A stretch of DNA of 64,000 nucleotides from an uncultured Lachnospiraceae bacterium (GCA_910588125.1 CAJUPI010000007.1:24980-88979); one strand, 5' to 3'; positions 7,848-16,453 are shown, counted from the first letter of the stretch. The notes: a model not told the origin generated them from the sequence alone. Translations and numbers: made by a program.

Positions 7848-8105
7848 TTATAAATTCATTTCTATAAATTCCTTCAGCCTTGCCGCTTCCTCCTGCTCCT
7901 TTTCGCCCTGCAGTGAAAGCTCCAGTATATCACCGGCCTTTGCGGAAAGAGAAAGCACATGAAAAATCAGTTTGGCATCGCCGCTTTTTTCTCCCTTTCT
8001 TATCCGCACCTTACTGGTACAGAGGATCGTTTCTCGTACCAGTTTTCCCGCCGCCTCCGGCAAAAGGCCGGCAGAATCCTTTACCTGAAATTCAAATTTA
8101 ACCAT
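7848..8105 (-). CDS. HPr-like protein lacking both phosphorylation sites
   Basis: An 85-residue protein with the HPr fold. Key matches are the start FEFQVKDSAG, the segment GKLVRE, and HVLSLSAKAGD, which aligns with GVMSLGIAKGA of Bacillus HPr. The active-site motif GIHARPA reads GLLPEAA, so the PEP-phosphorylated His15 is replaced by Leu. The regulatory Ser46 (LKSIMGV) is also Leu (AKLIFHV). It cannot act as an ordinary PTS phosphocarrier or as a Ser46-P/Crh-type corepressor. It is the last gene of the mannose-family PTS operon, just before its terminator, so a structural or regulatory role with this PTS is likely. Confidence 0.75.
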   Translation of the reverse strand: MVKFEFQVKDSAGLLPEAAGKLVRETILCTSKVRIRKGEKSGDAKLIFHVLSLSAKAGDILELSLQGEKEQEEAARLKEFIEMNL

Positions 8106-8120
8106 ACATTTTCTCCCCTT

Positions 8121-8933
8121 TTATTTTATGGCCAAATATCGCTCCAGGGCAAAGGCGATTCCTGCATCATTGTTGCTCTTTGTGACGAAATCTGCCACCT
8201 CTTTTACCTCCTGAATGGCGTTTCCCATAGCAATCGCTGTGCCTGCCTTTTTGAGCATCGGAATGTCCAATTCCTGATCGCCAAAGGCGATGGTTTCCTC
8301 CGGACGGATGGCCAGCTTTTTGCAAATCGCCTCCAAAGCCTCCCCTTTTGTGGCGCCCTCAGGAAATATTTCAAGATAAATATCTGCCGAACGAGCCATA
8401 TCAACCCCTGAAAGCCCCTCAACTTTCATTCTCTCCTGAATGTGGCAAATCGTTTCGGGATTCGCGCCAATCAGCAGTTTATTGGGTTCTCTTCCCTGTA
8501 TTCTCCACTCCCTTGCAAGTGTTTCCATATCCACAAGTTCCGGCTCATGACAAATGATTCGGCTCTCCCGTTCCACATAAAAATCCACGCTTGTCACATA
8601 CCATTTTCTCCCCCGGAAAATCCAGAGTGGAAGATGTTCGTCGGCCAAAAAATTCTCATAAATTCTTTGTGCCGCCTCTAAAGGAAGATATCTCGCATGG
8701 ATACATTCCTCCCCTTGAAGAATATATGTTCCTGCACTACAAGCCTTGATACAGGGAATCGAGAGCTCCTTCTCCACCAGCTCGGCTGCCACCGGCATCC
8801 TTCCTGTAACCAGTGCAATCGGTATCCCCATCCTGTGTGCTTTTTGCAGGCTTTCCTTCACCGGTTCCGGAACCCTTTTTTCATCATTCAAAAGGGTTCC
8901 GTCCACATCTAAACAAATCAGCTTATATGACAT
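8121..8933 (-). CDS. Cof-type HAD-superfamily sugar phosphatase
   Basis: A 270-residue haloacid dehalogenase-like hydrolase of the Cof/YidA class. Motif I is DVDGTLLND (residues 9-17), with Asp9 the nucleophile and Asp11 the acid/base. The other motifs are VTGRMP (43-48), a conserved Lys near TKGEALEAI (about 195), and the acidic motif FGDQELDIPM (about 219-228). These enzymes dephosphorylate sugar phosphates and cofactors in the cytosol. It lies inside the PTS operon and overlaps the preceding membrane protein gene by 16 bp, so it may remove phosphate from the imported sugar. Substrate unproven. Confidence 0.85.
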   Translation of the reverse strand: MSYKLICLDVDGTLLNDEKRVPEPVKESLQKAHRMGIPIALVTGRMPVAAELVEKELSIPCIKACSAGTYILQGEECIHARYLPLEAAQRIYENFLADEHLPLWIFRGRKWYVTSVDFYVERESRIICHEPELVDMETLAREWRIQGREPNKLLIGANPETICHIQERMKVEGLSGVDMARSADIYLEIFPEGATKGEALEAICKKLAIRPEETIAFGDQELDIPMLKKAGTAIAMGNAIQEVKEVADFVTKSNNDAGIAFALERYLAIK

Positions 8934-9217
8934 GACTTATTCATCTCCAACAGGCCTAAAATCTTTTCTACATTGCGTTTTCCGTTTCGAATACCCAGAT
9001 TAATCACTGCTGCGCTTCCCGTGCCTGCAAGAATCAGTGTAATGCCTGAAATACCATAGAAAGGATGGGGAAGCTGCCCTGCATATCCTGCATAAGTAAA
9101 TGCCACGCCCAGGGCTGACAGGGCAAGCGCAATCTTTTTCCATCTCTCAATTTTTCCAAGGGCTTTCGTCTGGAGGGCTGCTTCCTGGAATAGCTGGTTT
9201 CTTTCTGTCACATTCAT
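8918..9217 (-). CDS. Small two-helix membrane protein of the PTS operon
   Basis: A 99-residue protein that I cannot assign to a named family. A charged N-terminus (about 30 residues) precedes two hydrophobic segments (ALALSALGVAFTYAGYA and GISGITLILAGTGSAAVI) and a basic C-terminal tail. GGGAGG precedes the ATG. It sits between the IID gene (12 bp away) and the HAD phosphatase (16-bp overlap), so it is cotranscribed with them; an accessory role in the transporter is only suggested by position. Confidence 0.6.
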   Translation of the reverse strand: MNVTERNQLFQEAALQTKALGKIERWKKIALALSALGVAFTYAGYAGQLPHPFYGISGITLILAGTGSAAVINLGIRNGKRNVEKILGLLEMNKSCHIS

Positions 9218-9229
9218 GACATCGCCTCC

Positions 9230-10063
9230 CTAGTAAACAAGTCCCGGATTAAAGAATCCCAGCAGCACGCCAACAAATGCAACCACCACTAAAAGCAGCA
9301 TAACCTTGATCGGCGACATCCGTTTCTTCGCCATCAAAAACCAGCAGGCAATTACAAAAACCGCTGTCAAAAGACCGGGAAATACTTCATTTAATTTGTC
9401 CTGCAGCACCAAATAGGGTTCTCCTGCCTCATTTAAAAGCTGCAAGGATGTGGTGACGCTGACCCAGGTTGCGGATACCGCACCGATCACCATCCCGCCA
9501 AGGATAGAAACCGACTCCCGGATGGCATCTCCCTGAGCGCCAATCAGAAATTCCACGGCTTTGGTGCCAAGGCTATATCCCTTAAAATACAGAAACCGCA
9601 TTCCCAAATAAGCAAACAAATTCCAGACAATAATGTAGAAAATAGCTCCCAGCGGAGAGCCACCGGTTGACATTCCCATGGCAATACCCAAGAGAATGGG
9701 AATCACAGTTCCTACCACCAGGGAATCACCGATTCCGGCTATCGGTCCCATCAGACCGGCTCGCAGGCCGTTGATAGTCTCATCATCCACATCCTCGGTT
9801 CCGCTTGCCCTTGCCTCCTCCAGGCCGGCGGTAATCCCTACAATCAGGGTGCCAAGCTGAGGCTCTGTATTAAAGAATGCCGTATAGGTATTCATCGCCT
9901 TTGCTTTATCGTCTTCATTATCATACAAATCCTCCACCAGAGGAAGCATAGAACACAGATATCCGAAGGTCTGCATGTGTTCCTGGGAAAAACAGGTCAA
10001 ATGTCCATAGAACCAATTATGAAATGACTTTGTAAGAGCCTTTTTCGACAGCTTCTTCTCCAT
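9230..10063 (-). CDS. PTS mannose/fructose/sorbose-family EIID component
   Basis: A 277-residue EIID subunit when started at MEKKLSKKAL, the ATG at 10063, which has GAGGAGG upstream and overlaps the end of the IIC gene; a longer reading from 10102 lacks this. Family features are the soluble N-terminal helix (SFHNWFYGHLTCFSQEHMQTFGY, which I split here: SFHNWFYGH then SQEHMQ), GLMGPIAGIGDSL (about 112-124) and C-terminal hydrophobic segments. With EIIC it forms the membrane channel that carries sugars across while they are phosphorylated by IIB. The sugar cannot be told from sequence alone. Confidence 0.9.
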   Translation of the reverse strand: MEKKLSKKALTKSFHNWFYGHLTCFSQEHMQTFGYLCSMLPLVEDLYDNEDDKAKAMNTYTAFFNTEPQLGTLIVGITAGLEEARASGTEDVDDETINGLRAGLMGPIAGIGDSLVVGTVIPILLGIAMGMSTGGSPLGAIFYIIVWNLFAYLGMRFLYFKGYSLGTKAVEFLIGAQGDAIRESVSILGGMVIGAVSATWVSVTTSLQLLNEAGEPYLVLQDKLNEVFPGLLTAVFVIACWFLMAKKRMSPIKVMLLLVVVAFVGVLLGFFNPGLVY

Positions 10064-10064
10064 A

Positions 10065-10904
10065 TCAGATATCCTCCTCGTCATCATCATAGCCGCCGGC
10101 AACTGCAGCTTTGCTTACGGACAGCATTTTAATCTTATAGTTAATGACTGCAAACATTCCGGCAATTACGGTTGCCGATACCAGGTTGATTCCCATAGAT
10201 GCCGCCAAAGTAAAGCCAAACAGATAGGGAATAAAGTCTGTCACTTGTTTTACAATCTGCTTTAACAGAATCGCAATACCTACACAGGGAAGCAGGGAGC
10301 CTACCGTAAACAAAGTCTTCATGGCAATCCCGTCCATCGGGAGTGTCGTCTTAATCAGCTCTACCACGCTAGTTCCCATTTTACACATAATCAGAGTGGG
10401 AATGAAGGAACAGATAAAGTGGGACACCCAGGGAAGAACCATGTCAACGATATATAATTTGTGATAATCCCGCTTTTCTACTGCCTGCCATCCTATATGC
10501 TGCCATGCCAGATTGACGGTGGCTGTTCCATAAAACAGCACGGTTCCCAGAGTTCCCACCATGGCGCCAAAGGAAGTGGCCAGCGCCGCACCCTCGACGG
10601 ATGTAGCTTCCAGCCCATAGCTTTTCAGTGCAACCATAGCCAGGGGAATCCCGATGTAGCTGACTGCACGGACATCAGCCGACACGGTGCCGCCGGGAGT
10701 GACCAGTGCAATGTAAACCACCTGCATGGCGCATCCTACCAGGATGCCGGACGTCATATCTCCCAGGATCAGGCCGCATATAAAACCGCCGATCAAGGGT
10801 CTTCCAAATGTGTAGTTACCAACCGATGAACCGCCCATGCCGGGCATACTCGACAGACATGCAAACAACCCCAGCAGCGCTGCCTGTAACCAACTGATTG
10901 TCAT
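10065..10904 (-). CDS. PTS mannose/fructose/sorbose-family EIIC component
   Basis: A 279-residue polytopic membrane protein of the EII-sorbose/mannose class: an N-terminal helix (ALLGLFACLSSMPG), then GGFICGLILGDMTSGI (about 39-54), and MQVVYIALVTPGGTVSADV (about 61-79), which is the family's sugar-path region. It lies 12 bp after the IIB gene and its end overlaps the IID ribosome-binding site. The C-terminus is acidic (GGYDDDEEDI). It is the main translocation subunit of this transporter. Confidence 0.9.
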   Translation of the reverse strand: MTISWLQAALLGLFACLSSMPGMGGSSVGNYTFGRPLIGGFICGLILGDMTSGILVGCAMQVVYIALVTPGGTVSADVRAVSYIGIPLAMVALKSYGLEATSVEGAALATSFGAMVGTLGTVLFYGTATVNLAWQHIGWQAVEKRDYHKLYIVDMVLPWVSHFICSFIPTLIMCKMGTSVVELIKTTLPMDGIAMKTLFTVGSLLPCVGIAILLKQIVKQVTDFIPYLFGFTLAASMGINLVSATVIAGMFAVINYKIKMLSVSKAAVAGGYDDDEEDI

Positions 10905-10916
10905 AATTTTCCCTCC

Positions 10917-11411
10917 TTAGTGAAACCCAAACTGGCCTCTGAATTTTTTCCAGTTACCGATTGCCTCATCCTTTAAAAGAGCAAACTCCACCTCATATCC
11001 TGCATTCATAATATTTTCCAGAGCCTGCGCTTCCTCCTGGGTGATGGACTGGTTATTTCCCAGCTTCGTCGTCCCCGGCCGGTCATTGCACGGCCCGATG
11101 ATCACAGTGCTGATTCCCGGCTTTAATCCTTGCTCCACCAGAATCGTCTCCATATCCAGAGGGTTTTTGGTGATGAGGAAATAATTATCCTTGCTCTTTA
11201 AAACCTTCTCACTCTTTTCCTTAAATTCCTCCAATGACCACACAAAAGTCTTTTTTCCACTTGCGCTCTTATAAGCAGACTTCAAAACCGGGTTCTTTGC
11301 CGCTGCATTGTTGACAGCTATCAGCCCGTCGCAGGGATATTCCAACGCCCACCTAGTACAAGTCTGTCCATGAATCATTCTGTCATCCACACGGATAAAT
11401 GAGATTGCCAT
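10917..11411 (-). CDS. PTS mannose/fructose/sorbose-family EIIB component
   Basis: A 164-residue cytosolic EIIB subunit. The family signature FIRVDDRMIHGQ (residues 5-16) contains the phosphorylated His14, which accepts phosphate from IIA and hands it to the sugar. FLITKNPLDME and IGPCNDRPGT are further family landmarks. It follows IIA by 98 bp, a gap with no further gene, and precedes IIC by 12 bp. Together IIA, IIB, IIC and IID make a complete four-subunit permease. Confidence 0.92.
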   Translation of the reverse strand: MAISFIRVDDRMIHGQTCTRWALEYPCDGLIAVNNAAAKNPVLKSAYKSASGKKTFVWSLEEFKEKSEKVLKSKDNYFLITKNPLDMETILVEQGLKPGISTVIIGPCNDRPGTTKLGNNQSITQEEAQALENIMNAGYEVEFALLKDEAIGNWKKFRGQFGFH

Positions 11412-11509
11412 AATTATTTCCTCCTGAATTTTTTTATTTTCTTTAAAATTTTCCTGAAACCCTTTCTTGATGCCCTAATGCGCCTCTCTGCTTGCTGTCT
11501 CCGCTGTCC

Positions 11510-11938
11510 TCAGATTTCGTCCTCGCCTTCACCAGTTGCCACAGTAAACTCCCGAAGTGCTTCTCTTGCTTCCGGAATCAGCATATCAACAAGAGTCCTG
11601 CTATCTACACTATCCTTGGAAACAATGGCACTGACCACCAGCGGCAAATTCATGCCTCCCACCATAGTAGTGCGGTTCAAAAGCCCTTCCTCTGCCAACA
11701 CATTGGCCGTGGTAGTCAGAGGAGAGCCTCCGATCATATCCGCAAACACCAAAAGCTCATCTTCCTCCTTAACTACAGAAACACACTTGCGCACATTCTC
11801 TGCAAGCTCATCAGCACCCATACCGTTCTTCAGGCTTGTGGACAGGATATCCTCCCTGCCCTCCCCCACCAACATTTCCAGTACGCTGTGCACCCCTTGC
11901 GCCATGGTCCCATGGCTTACCAGCAATATGTACTTCAT
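11510..11938 (-). CDS. PTS mannose-family EIIA component
   Basis: A 142-residue EIIA domain encoded as a separate gene. The opening MKYILLVSHGTMAQG places the phosphorylated histidine at His9, and FADMIGGSPLTTTANVLA (about 65-82) is the second family signature. IIA receives phosphate from HPr-His-P. It is the first gene of the PTS operon, downstream of a cluster of repeated operator-like motifs at 12033-12106. Confidence 0.92.
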   Translation of the reverse strand: MKYILLVSHGTMAQGVHSVLEMLVGEGREDILSTSLKNGMGADELAENVRKCVSVVKEEDELLVFADMIGGSPLTTTANVLAEEGLLNRTTMVGGMNLPLVVSAIVSKDSVDSRTLVDMLIPEAREALREFTVATGEGEDEI

Positions 11939-12018
11939 TTTTTGCCTCCCTACTAAGAAATTTTTCCGTAACCGTTTTTCTTCCCTGAACCGTTACGCTT
12001 TTGTTTTATCGTGGTTTC

Positions 12019-12106
12019 AGTATACAAAAAAAGTGGCACATGTTCACCTAACATGTGTCACTCCTTCTGTCCGCCATGTGTCATTTCTTTTCATGACATT
12101 TGTCAT
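12019..12106 (-). promoter_or_regulatory. PTS operon promoter with tandem operator repeats
   Basis: On the minus strand a -10 element TATACT lies at 12024-12019 with a weak -35 (GTGAAC, 17-nt spacer). Upstream are three direct repeats read on the plus strand as ATGTGTCAC (12053-12061), ATGTGTCAT (12076-12084) and ATTTGTCAT (12098-12106), spaced 23 and 22 nt, about two helical turns. The first also forms a near-perfect 11-bp inverted repeat with GTGGCACATGT (12033-12043), and the last a palindrome TGACATTTGTCA (12094-12105). They are plausible sites for the LuxR-type regulator encoded at 13474-14151. Confidence 0.6.
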
Positions 12107-12118
12107 ATGCTATATTCC

Positions 12119-13474
12119 CTATTGCTTCTCTTTCAAATAATGGTTCACCTTCCGGTTCTGGATAATCGTCTCCCTGTTGATGTTCAAACTGCCCTCCAGA
12201 ATATTCCTGACTGCCCGGTCAACCTCCGCTACCGCACTGTCATAATCATGAAACCGGGGAATCACAACCGCCTGTTCCACTGCCTCACTTAATACAGAAA
12301 GACTTAATACATTTCCCGTATCAGAGTCTTTCGCGAAAAACTTCTGGTTTTCCTCTGACTCAACAACCTCCCAAAGCACGGACACGCCCTCTGAATAGCT
12401 GAAGATCTCCGACTGAATCCGCTCATCGCCTGTGAGGAATTTCATCAGTTCCCATGCATCCTGCTTATGGATCGTCGTTTTGCTCATCGCCAGAGTCAGT
12501 GTGTCCAGGCGGGAAATGTTTCGCCCCTCCGGACCGGCAGGCATCGCCACACAATCCCACTCAAATCCCGAATATTTTTTTATGCTCAGCGGATAGGACT
12601 TATATGCCCGGTATTCCGAAAACAACATGGGCTGAAAGGCAACATTTCCCAGAGCAAACTCCTTGCTGGAAACACTGTATCCTCCGTTCAGCGCCTCCAT
12701 TTTCCCAATAAAGGAAATCGCTGCTTTGGCCCTCTCGTCAGTCAGGTAGCACTCTGTCCCCTTCTCGTCAAACAGCGTAACCCCATTGGAATCAAAAGCA
12801 TCCTCCCAGGTATAACCCACCGTTCCGAACTGGTCAACGGTGCCGTTTCCGTCCGTATCCCTTGTCACTTGCCGGCAAATTTGATAAAAATCCTCCCAGG
12901 TCCACTGGTTTTCCGGCATTGCAAGGCCCTCCTGTTGCAAAATACTCTTGTTGACAAACATCAGCTTGGGCGCGCACTCGTAGGGCAGGGCATACTGCAC
13001 ACCTTCATAATTTCCATAATTATAAGCAGAAGTGTAATATCTCTCCGGAAAAAACTCCCTGTCTCCTTCTATAAAAGGAGTCAAATCTCTCAATACCCCT
13101 GCTTCTGCAAAATCATTAAAATGCTCTCCCGGCACAAAGAAAATATCCGGAGCCGTTCCTCTCATCATCTGTTCAGACAGCCATTCCGAATAATCCTCCC
13201 GAATGATACCGCTCACGTATTCCACCCGAGTACCCGGATGCTGCTTTTCAAACTCTTCTATCGCATCTTCTAATATTTGATAGGAATAACCATTTTGCAC
13301 ATTCCAGTAGCTGTCACTAAATACACCGATGCGTATTACTTTTTCATAAAAGCCCGGCAGCATTTTGTAGGCGTCGCTGGCAATCATCCATATAAATAGC
13401 AAAAGGAGAACGCAGATTCCTGCCCGAATACCATACGTTTTATCTGTTTCATTCCTCATTTCTTTGTATTCCAT
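12119..13474 (-). CDS. Membrane-anchored extracellular solute-binding protein, family 1
   Basis: A 451-residue binding protein of the maltose-binding (SBP family 1) type. It has an uncleaved-looking N-terminal helix (ICVLLLLFIWMIA, about residues 20-32) and no lipobox cysteine, so it is anchored by the helix. Landmarks are IEEFEKQHPGTRVEYVSG, GTAPDIFFVPG and ALPYECAPKLMFVNKSIL, typical of sugar-binding proteins. No ABC permease or ATPase genes are adjacent; it starts one base into the stop codon of the response regulator (TAATG). That context makes it more likely a sugar-sensing partner of the kinase/regulator pair than a transporter subunit. Confidence 0.8.
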   Translation of the reverse strand: MEYKEMRNETDKTYGIRAGICVLLLLFIWMIASDAYKMLPGFYEKVIRIGVFSDSYWNVQNGYSYQILEDAIEEFEKQHPGTRVEYVSGIIREDYSEWLSEQMMRGTAPDIFFVPGEHFNDFAEAGVLRDLTPFIEGDREFFPERYYTSAYNYGNYEGVQYALPYECAPKLMFVNKSILQQEGLAMPENQWTWEDFYQICRQVTRDTDGNGTVDQFGTVGYTWEDAFDSNGVTLFDEKGTECYLTDERAKAAISFIGKMEALNGGYSVSSKEFALGNVAFQPMLFSEYRAYKSYPLSIKKYSGFEWDCVAMPAGPEGRNISRLDTLTLAMSKTTIHKQDAWELMKFLTGDERIQSEIFSYSEGVSVLWEVVESEENQKFFAKDSDTGNVLSLSVLSEAVEQAVVIPRFHDYDSAVAEVDRAVRNILEGSLNINRETIIQNRKVNHYLKEKQ

Positions 13475-14151
13475 TAGCTCCCATCTCCAAGGACTTTATT
13501 GATCGCGCCTGTCTGTACTGCCCATATAGCAAGCTGTGTCCGATCCCGCAGGTTCAGTTTGCTCAAAACCGTGCTGATACAGTTTCTCACGGTCCCGTCA
13601 GACAGATTCAGCTTGGCGGCAATCTCTTTGTTGGACAAACCACTTCCCACCTGCACAATAACCTGCCATTCGCTTTCCTTTAAGCTGGCCGACTGCTGCT
13701 CATCCACCTGAATGGCTACATTCGACTGTGCCATCCTGGAAAACAGACGGATCACCTTGGAGGCAATATCTTCATTAATCATTGCCGTACCATGATAAAC
13801 CTTGTGAATCGCTTCTGTCAGCTCTTTCATGGAAATCCCCTTGAGGAGATAACCGCTGGCGCCATATTTCAACGCATTAAATACATATTCATCATCGTCA
13901 AAGGTAGTCAGGATGATGATTTTGATATCCGGATAATTCTCTTTTATAATCTGGGTACAGACTACCCCGTCCATTTCCGGCATCCGGATATCCATCAGTA
14001 TCACATCCGGCTTTTCTTTTCGCACAGAACGTATCACTTCCACCCCGTTAGCTACCGCATCGGTCACTTCAAAATTGTTTTCGCTGTTTAAAATGATCAT
14101 AAGGCTCTGCCGAATCAGTTCCTGGTCATCTGCAATTAATATTTTAATCAT
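13474..14151 (-). CDS. NarL/LuxR-family response regulator
   Basis: A 225-residue regulator when started at MIKILIADDQE (ATG at 14151, preceded by GGAGGAAA); a reading 13 codons longer has no such site. The receiver domain has the acidic pair DD near residue 8, the phospho-acceptor Asp in ILMDIRMPEMDG (about 53-64), and a conserved Lys near GYLLKG. The C-terminal helix-turn-helix is LSNKEIAAKLNLSDGTV (about 168-184). It overlaps the end of the histidine kinase gene. Its likely target is the PTS promoter region just downstream of the cassette, which carries repeated motifs. Confidence 0.92.
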   Translation of the reverse strand: MIKILIADDQELIRQSLMIILNSENNFEVTDAVANGVEVIRSVRKEKPDVILMDIRMPEMDGVVCTQIIKENYPDIKIIILTTFDDDEYVFNALKYGASGYLLKGISMKELTEAIHKVYHGTAMINEDIASKVIRLFSRMAQSNVAIQVDEQQSASLKESEWQVIVQVGSGLSNKEIAAKLNLSDGTVRNCISTVLSKLNLRDRTQLAIWAVQTGAINKVLGDGS

Positions 14152-15463
14152 TTTCCTCCTCCGTTCCCCATCGGATTGGAATGCTCGCATCTATGACGAA
14201 ACCATGATCTCCGTGATAGGACAGCGTACCCTTCAGCATTTCCAGCCGTTCCTCCATATGATGCAGGCCAAACCCTTTTTGTATATTATTGCAGCCCACT
14301 CCATTATCCTCGATATGAATCTCCAGCATATTAAAGTTCCGGCTTATATAAACTGCCACCTGATCTGCCCTGCCATGCCGGATAGCATTGGTAATGGACT
14401 CCTGTACAATCCGATAGATCACATCCTCCTCATCCTTATTAAAGCCCTTTAATGCCGGTTCTATCTGGTAAGTAATCTCCACTCCTGTAGAGCGCTTCGT
14501 CTCCTCCATCATCTGAATCAGGGCTGATTTCAGATTCAGGCTTTCCAGCGCATCCGGCCGAAGCGCCTTCACGGAGCGCCGGACATCCTTGATTCCCTGC
14601 CTGGCTACACCGGCAATCGCCTTTAGCTGTTCCTTAGTGGCCTCCGGAGCCACATCCACCAACATGACGCAGGCGTCGATTCCGGTAATAATTCCGGTCA
14701 GGGAATGTCCCAGCGTGTCATGAATCTCCCTGGCAAGGCGGTTTCTCTCTCTTGTCTCGGCCGCCTTTTCCGTCTCCCTCGCATACTCCTCCAGCTTTTC
14801 ATTCGCCGCCTGCAATTCCTGGTTCGCCGTATTCAACCTCTCATTCAGTCCCAATACCCGCTCTTTCTCCCTTACCTCTGTCAGTATCAGCCCTACCGCG
14901 TAGATGATAAAAACAATCATATTGAGTGAATTCAGGATGTTTCGGATCCCCAACAACAGGGATCGCATCTCCTTGCTATAATAGGCCCAGCAGGATTCTA
15001 TCGAAATGATAGGGTGACCCGCCGACAGCAGATCATAGTCCAGCAGGATATAGACCGCACAGATGGATGCCATCAGAATCAGCCTCTGCTTCATGTCGGA
15101 AAAATGGCCCATGGTATCGGCGATAATCAAAAACGCCATACCTGTATAGCTAAAATTCAACACATAACTGATGGCAAACACAATCCCCAATTCCAGAATC
15201 GTTTTCAGCAAAAAACCGGTCTTCCTTTGGCAGCGGATGGACAATAAAAGGAGCAGGCACAAATACAGCCCCACAGACAGAATCGGAAGCTTCCATGGCT
15301 CCATAGGCGTCCGTTTTACCCGCATCAAAAAATCCATGGCGGAATTTTCGTATATATAACCAGACAGGCTATGTACAGTCACCATAGTCAAATACAGAAT
15401 AATAACCATATTGAGGTTTTTCATAGTATCCAGCACAATATCCGGAAAGCGATTCTTATCCAT
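14144..15463 (-). CDS. Sensor histidine kinase, NarL-partner (HisKA_3) type
   Basis: A 439-residue kinase. About five or six hydrophobic segments occupy residues 15-210, followed by a coiled coil (about 220-260) and the HisKA_3 dimerisation motif RNRLAREIHDTLGHSLTG, with the phospho-acceptor His in IHDTLGH (about 263). The ATP-binding domain shows IVQESITNAIRHG (N box) and DNGVGCNN with GFGLHHMEER (G boxes). It has no large extracellular domain of its own, consistent with sensing through the two anchored binding proteins encoded on either side. It pairs with the overlapping regulator gene. Confidence 0.9.
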   Translation of the reverse strand: MDKNRFPDIVLDTMKNLNMVIILYLTMVTVHSLSGYIYENSAMDFLMRVKRTPMEPWKLPILSVGLYLCLLLLLSIRCQRKTGFLLKTILELGIVFAISYVLNFSYTGMAFLIIADTMGHFSDMKQRLILMASICAVYILLDYDLLSAGHPIISIESCWAYYSKEMRSLLLGIRNILNSLNMIVFIIYAVGLILTEVREKERVLGLNERLNTANQELQAANEKLEEYARETEKAAETRERNRLAREIHDTLGHSLTGIITGIDACVMLVDVAPEATKEQLKAIAGVARQGIKDVRRSVKALRPDALESLNLKSALIQMMEETKRSTGVEITYQIEPALKGFNKDEEDVIYRIVQESITNAIRHGRADQVAVYISRNFNMLEIHIEDNGVGCNNIQKGFGLHHMEERLEMLKGTLSYHGDHGFVIDASIPIRWGTEEEND

Positions 15464-15481
15464 CTCCCTATTCCTCTTTCC

Positions 15482-16453
15482 CTATTGCCAGCGATCAATG
15501 CTGTACCGTTCTACATTTTCCTGTGTTACCAGCTCTACCGGCACCTGAATCGTTCGCTCCACCGTTTCCCCGTTTAAAAGGCGATAAACAACATTGGCTG
15601 CTATCTGGCCAATCCGGGACGGAAACTGAGCCGCTGACGCCGACATCATCCCCTCTTTGATCAAAGCCTTGGCATCCGGGGAGGCATCGATACCATACAC
15701 CTGCACCTGCTTTAGCAGCCCATGCTCATCCAAAGCCGCCGCTACCCCGACAGCTGCCAAATCATTGAGGCAGAATACACTGTCAAATAAAACACCCTCC
15801 TCTATCACCTGCTGCATCTTTGGCATGGCAATCTCCAGCTGGCCGTCACAATTAATGCTTTTTACCACCTGGATACCATCGCTTTTCCCCACTGCATCCA
15901 GAAAACCCTGTACTCTGTCCTGGCCGGATTTTGCCGCATCATGAGTCATCACAATCAGATCCGCTTCTTTATTTTGCTCCCGAAAATACTGTCCAACCAA
16001 ATAACCGGCACTGTAATTATCCGAAGTGATAGTACAGTCTGCCGCACTCTCCTCATCCAGATCGGTATCCACCACCACAATGAAAACTCCCTGCTCTTTT
16101 GCCTTTCTCAGGATACCAGACAGGCTTTGCCAGTCCACCGGCGTCACCACTAAAACATCAATCCCCATTTGCAGCATCTCTTCAATCTGCTCAATCTGCC
16201 GATCCACATTCAGCGCAGGATCCCGCAACACCATTCGGTCCCCTGCTATCTCCACCTGATTACTGATCTCTTCATTCAGGATTTTGTAGAACTCATTATT
16301 CATCGTCATATAGCTCACCCCGATCAGGCGGCTGTTTTCCTTCTGTTCCAGGGAATAATCCCGGCCGCTGAATCCCGTCCACACCAGCATCATCACAGGC
16401 AAATACAAAAGAATATTGATTATGATAAATATTTTGCGAAAATTTATGTCCAT
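15482..16453 (-). CDS. Membrane-anchored periplasmic-binding-protein-like sugar sensor (RbsB/PBP1 type)
   Basis: A 323-residue protein with an N-terminal helix (FIIINILLYLPVMMLVWTG, about residues 9-27) and a ribose-binding-protein fold: IGVSYMTMNNEFYKILNEEI, GIDVLVVTPVDW, VVVDTDLDEES, TSDNYSAGYLVG and VYGIDASPDA are the standard landmarks. It lacks a lipobox. It is 18 bp upstream of the histidine kinase gene and likely presents bound sugar to that kinase, as in known RbsB-like/kinase partnerships. The identity of the sugar is not deducible. Confidence 0.82.
   Translation of the reverse strand: MDINFRKIFIIINILLYLPVMMLVWTGFSGRDYSLEQKENSRLIGVSYMTMNNEFYKILNEEISNQVEIAGDRMVLRDPALNVDRQIEQIEEMLQMGIDVLVVTPVDWQSLSGILRKAKEQGVFIVVVDTDLDEESAADCTITSDNYSAGYLVGQYFREQNKEADLIVMTHDAAKSGQDRVQGFLDAVGKSDGIQVVKSINCDGQLEIAMPKMQQVIEEGVLFDSVFCLNDLAAVGVAAALDEHGLLKQVQVYGIDASPDAKALIKEGMMSASAAQFPSRIGQIAANVVYRLLNGETVERTIQVPVELVTQENVERYSIDRWQ

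Noticed and set aside
12467-13273. Plus-strand frame of 268 codons opposite the solute-binding protein gene
   Set aside because: Antisense shadow; no RBS, and the product is rich in Pro, His and Arg with no recognisable motif.
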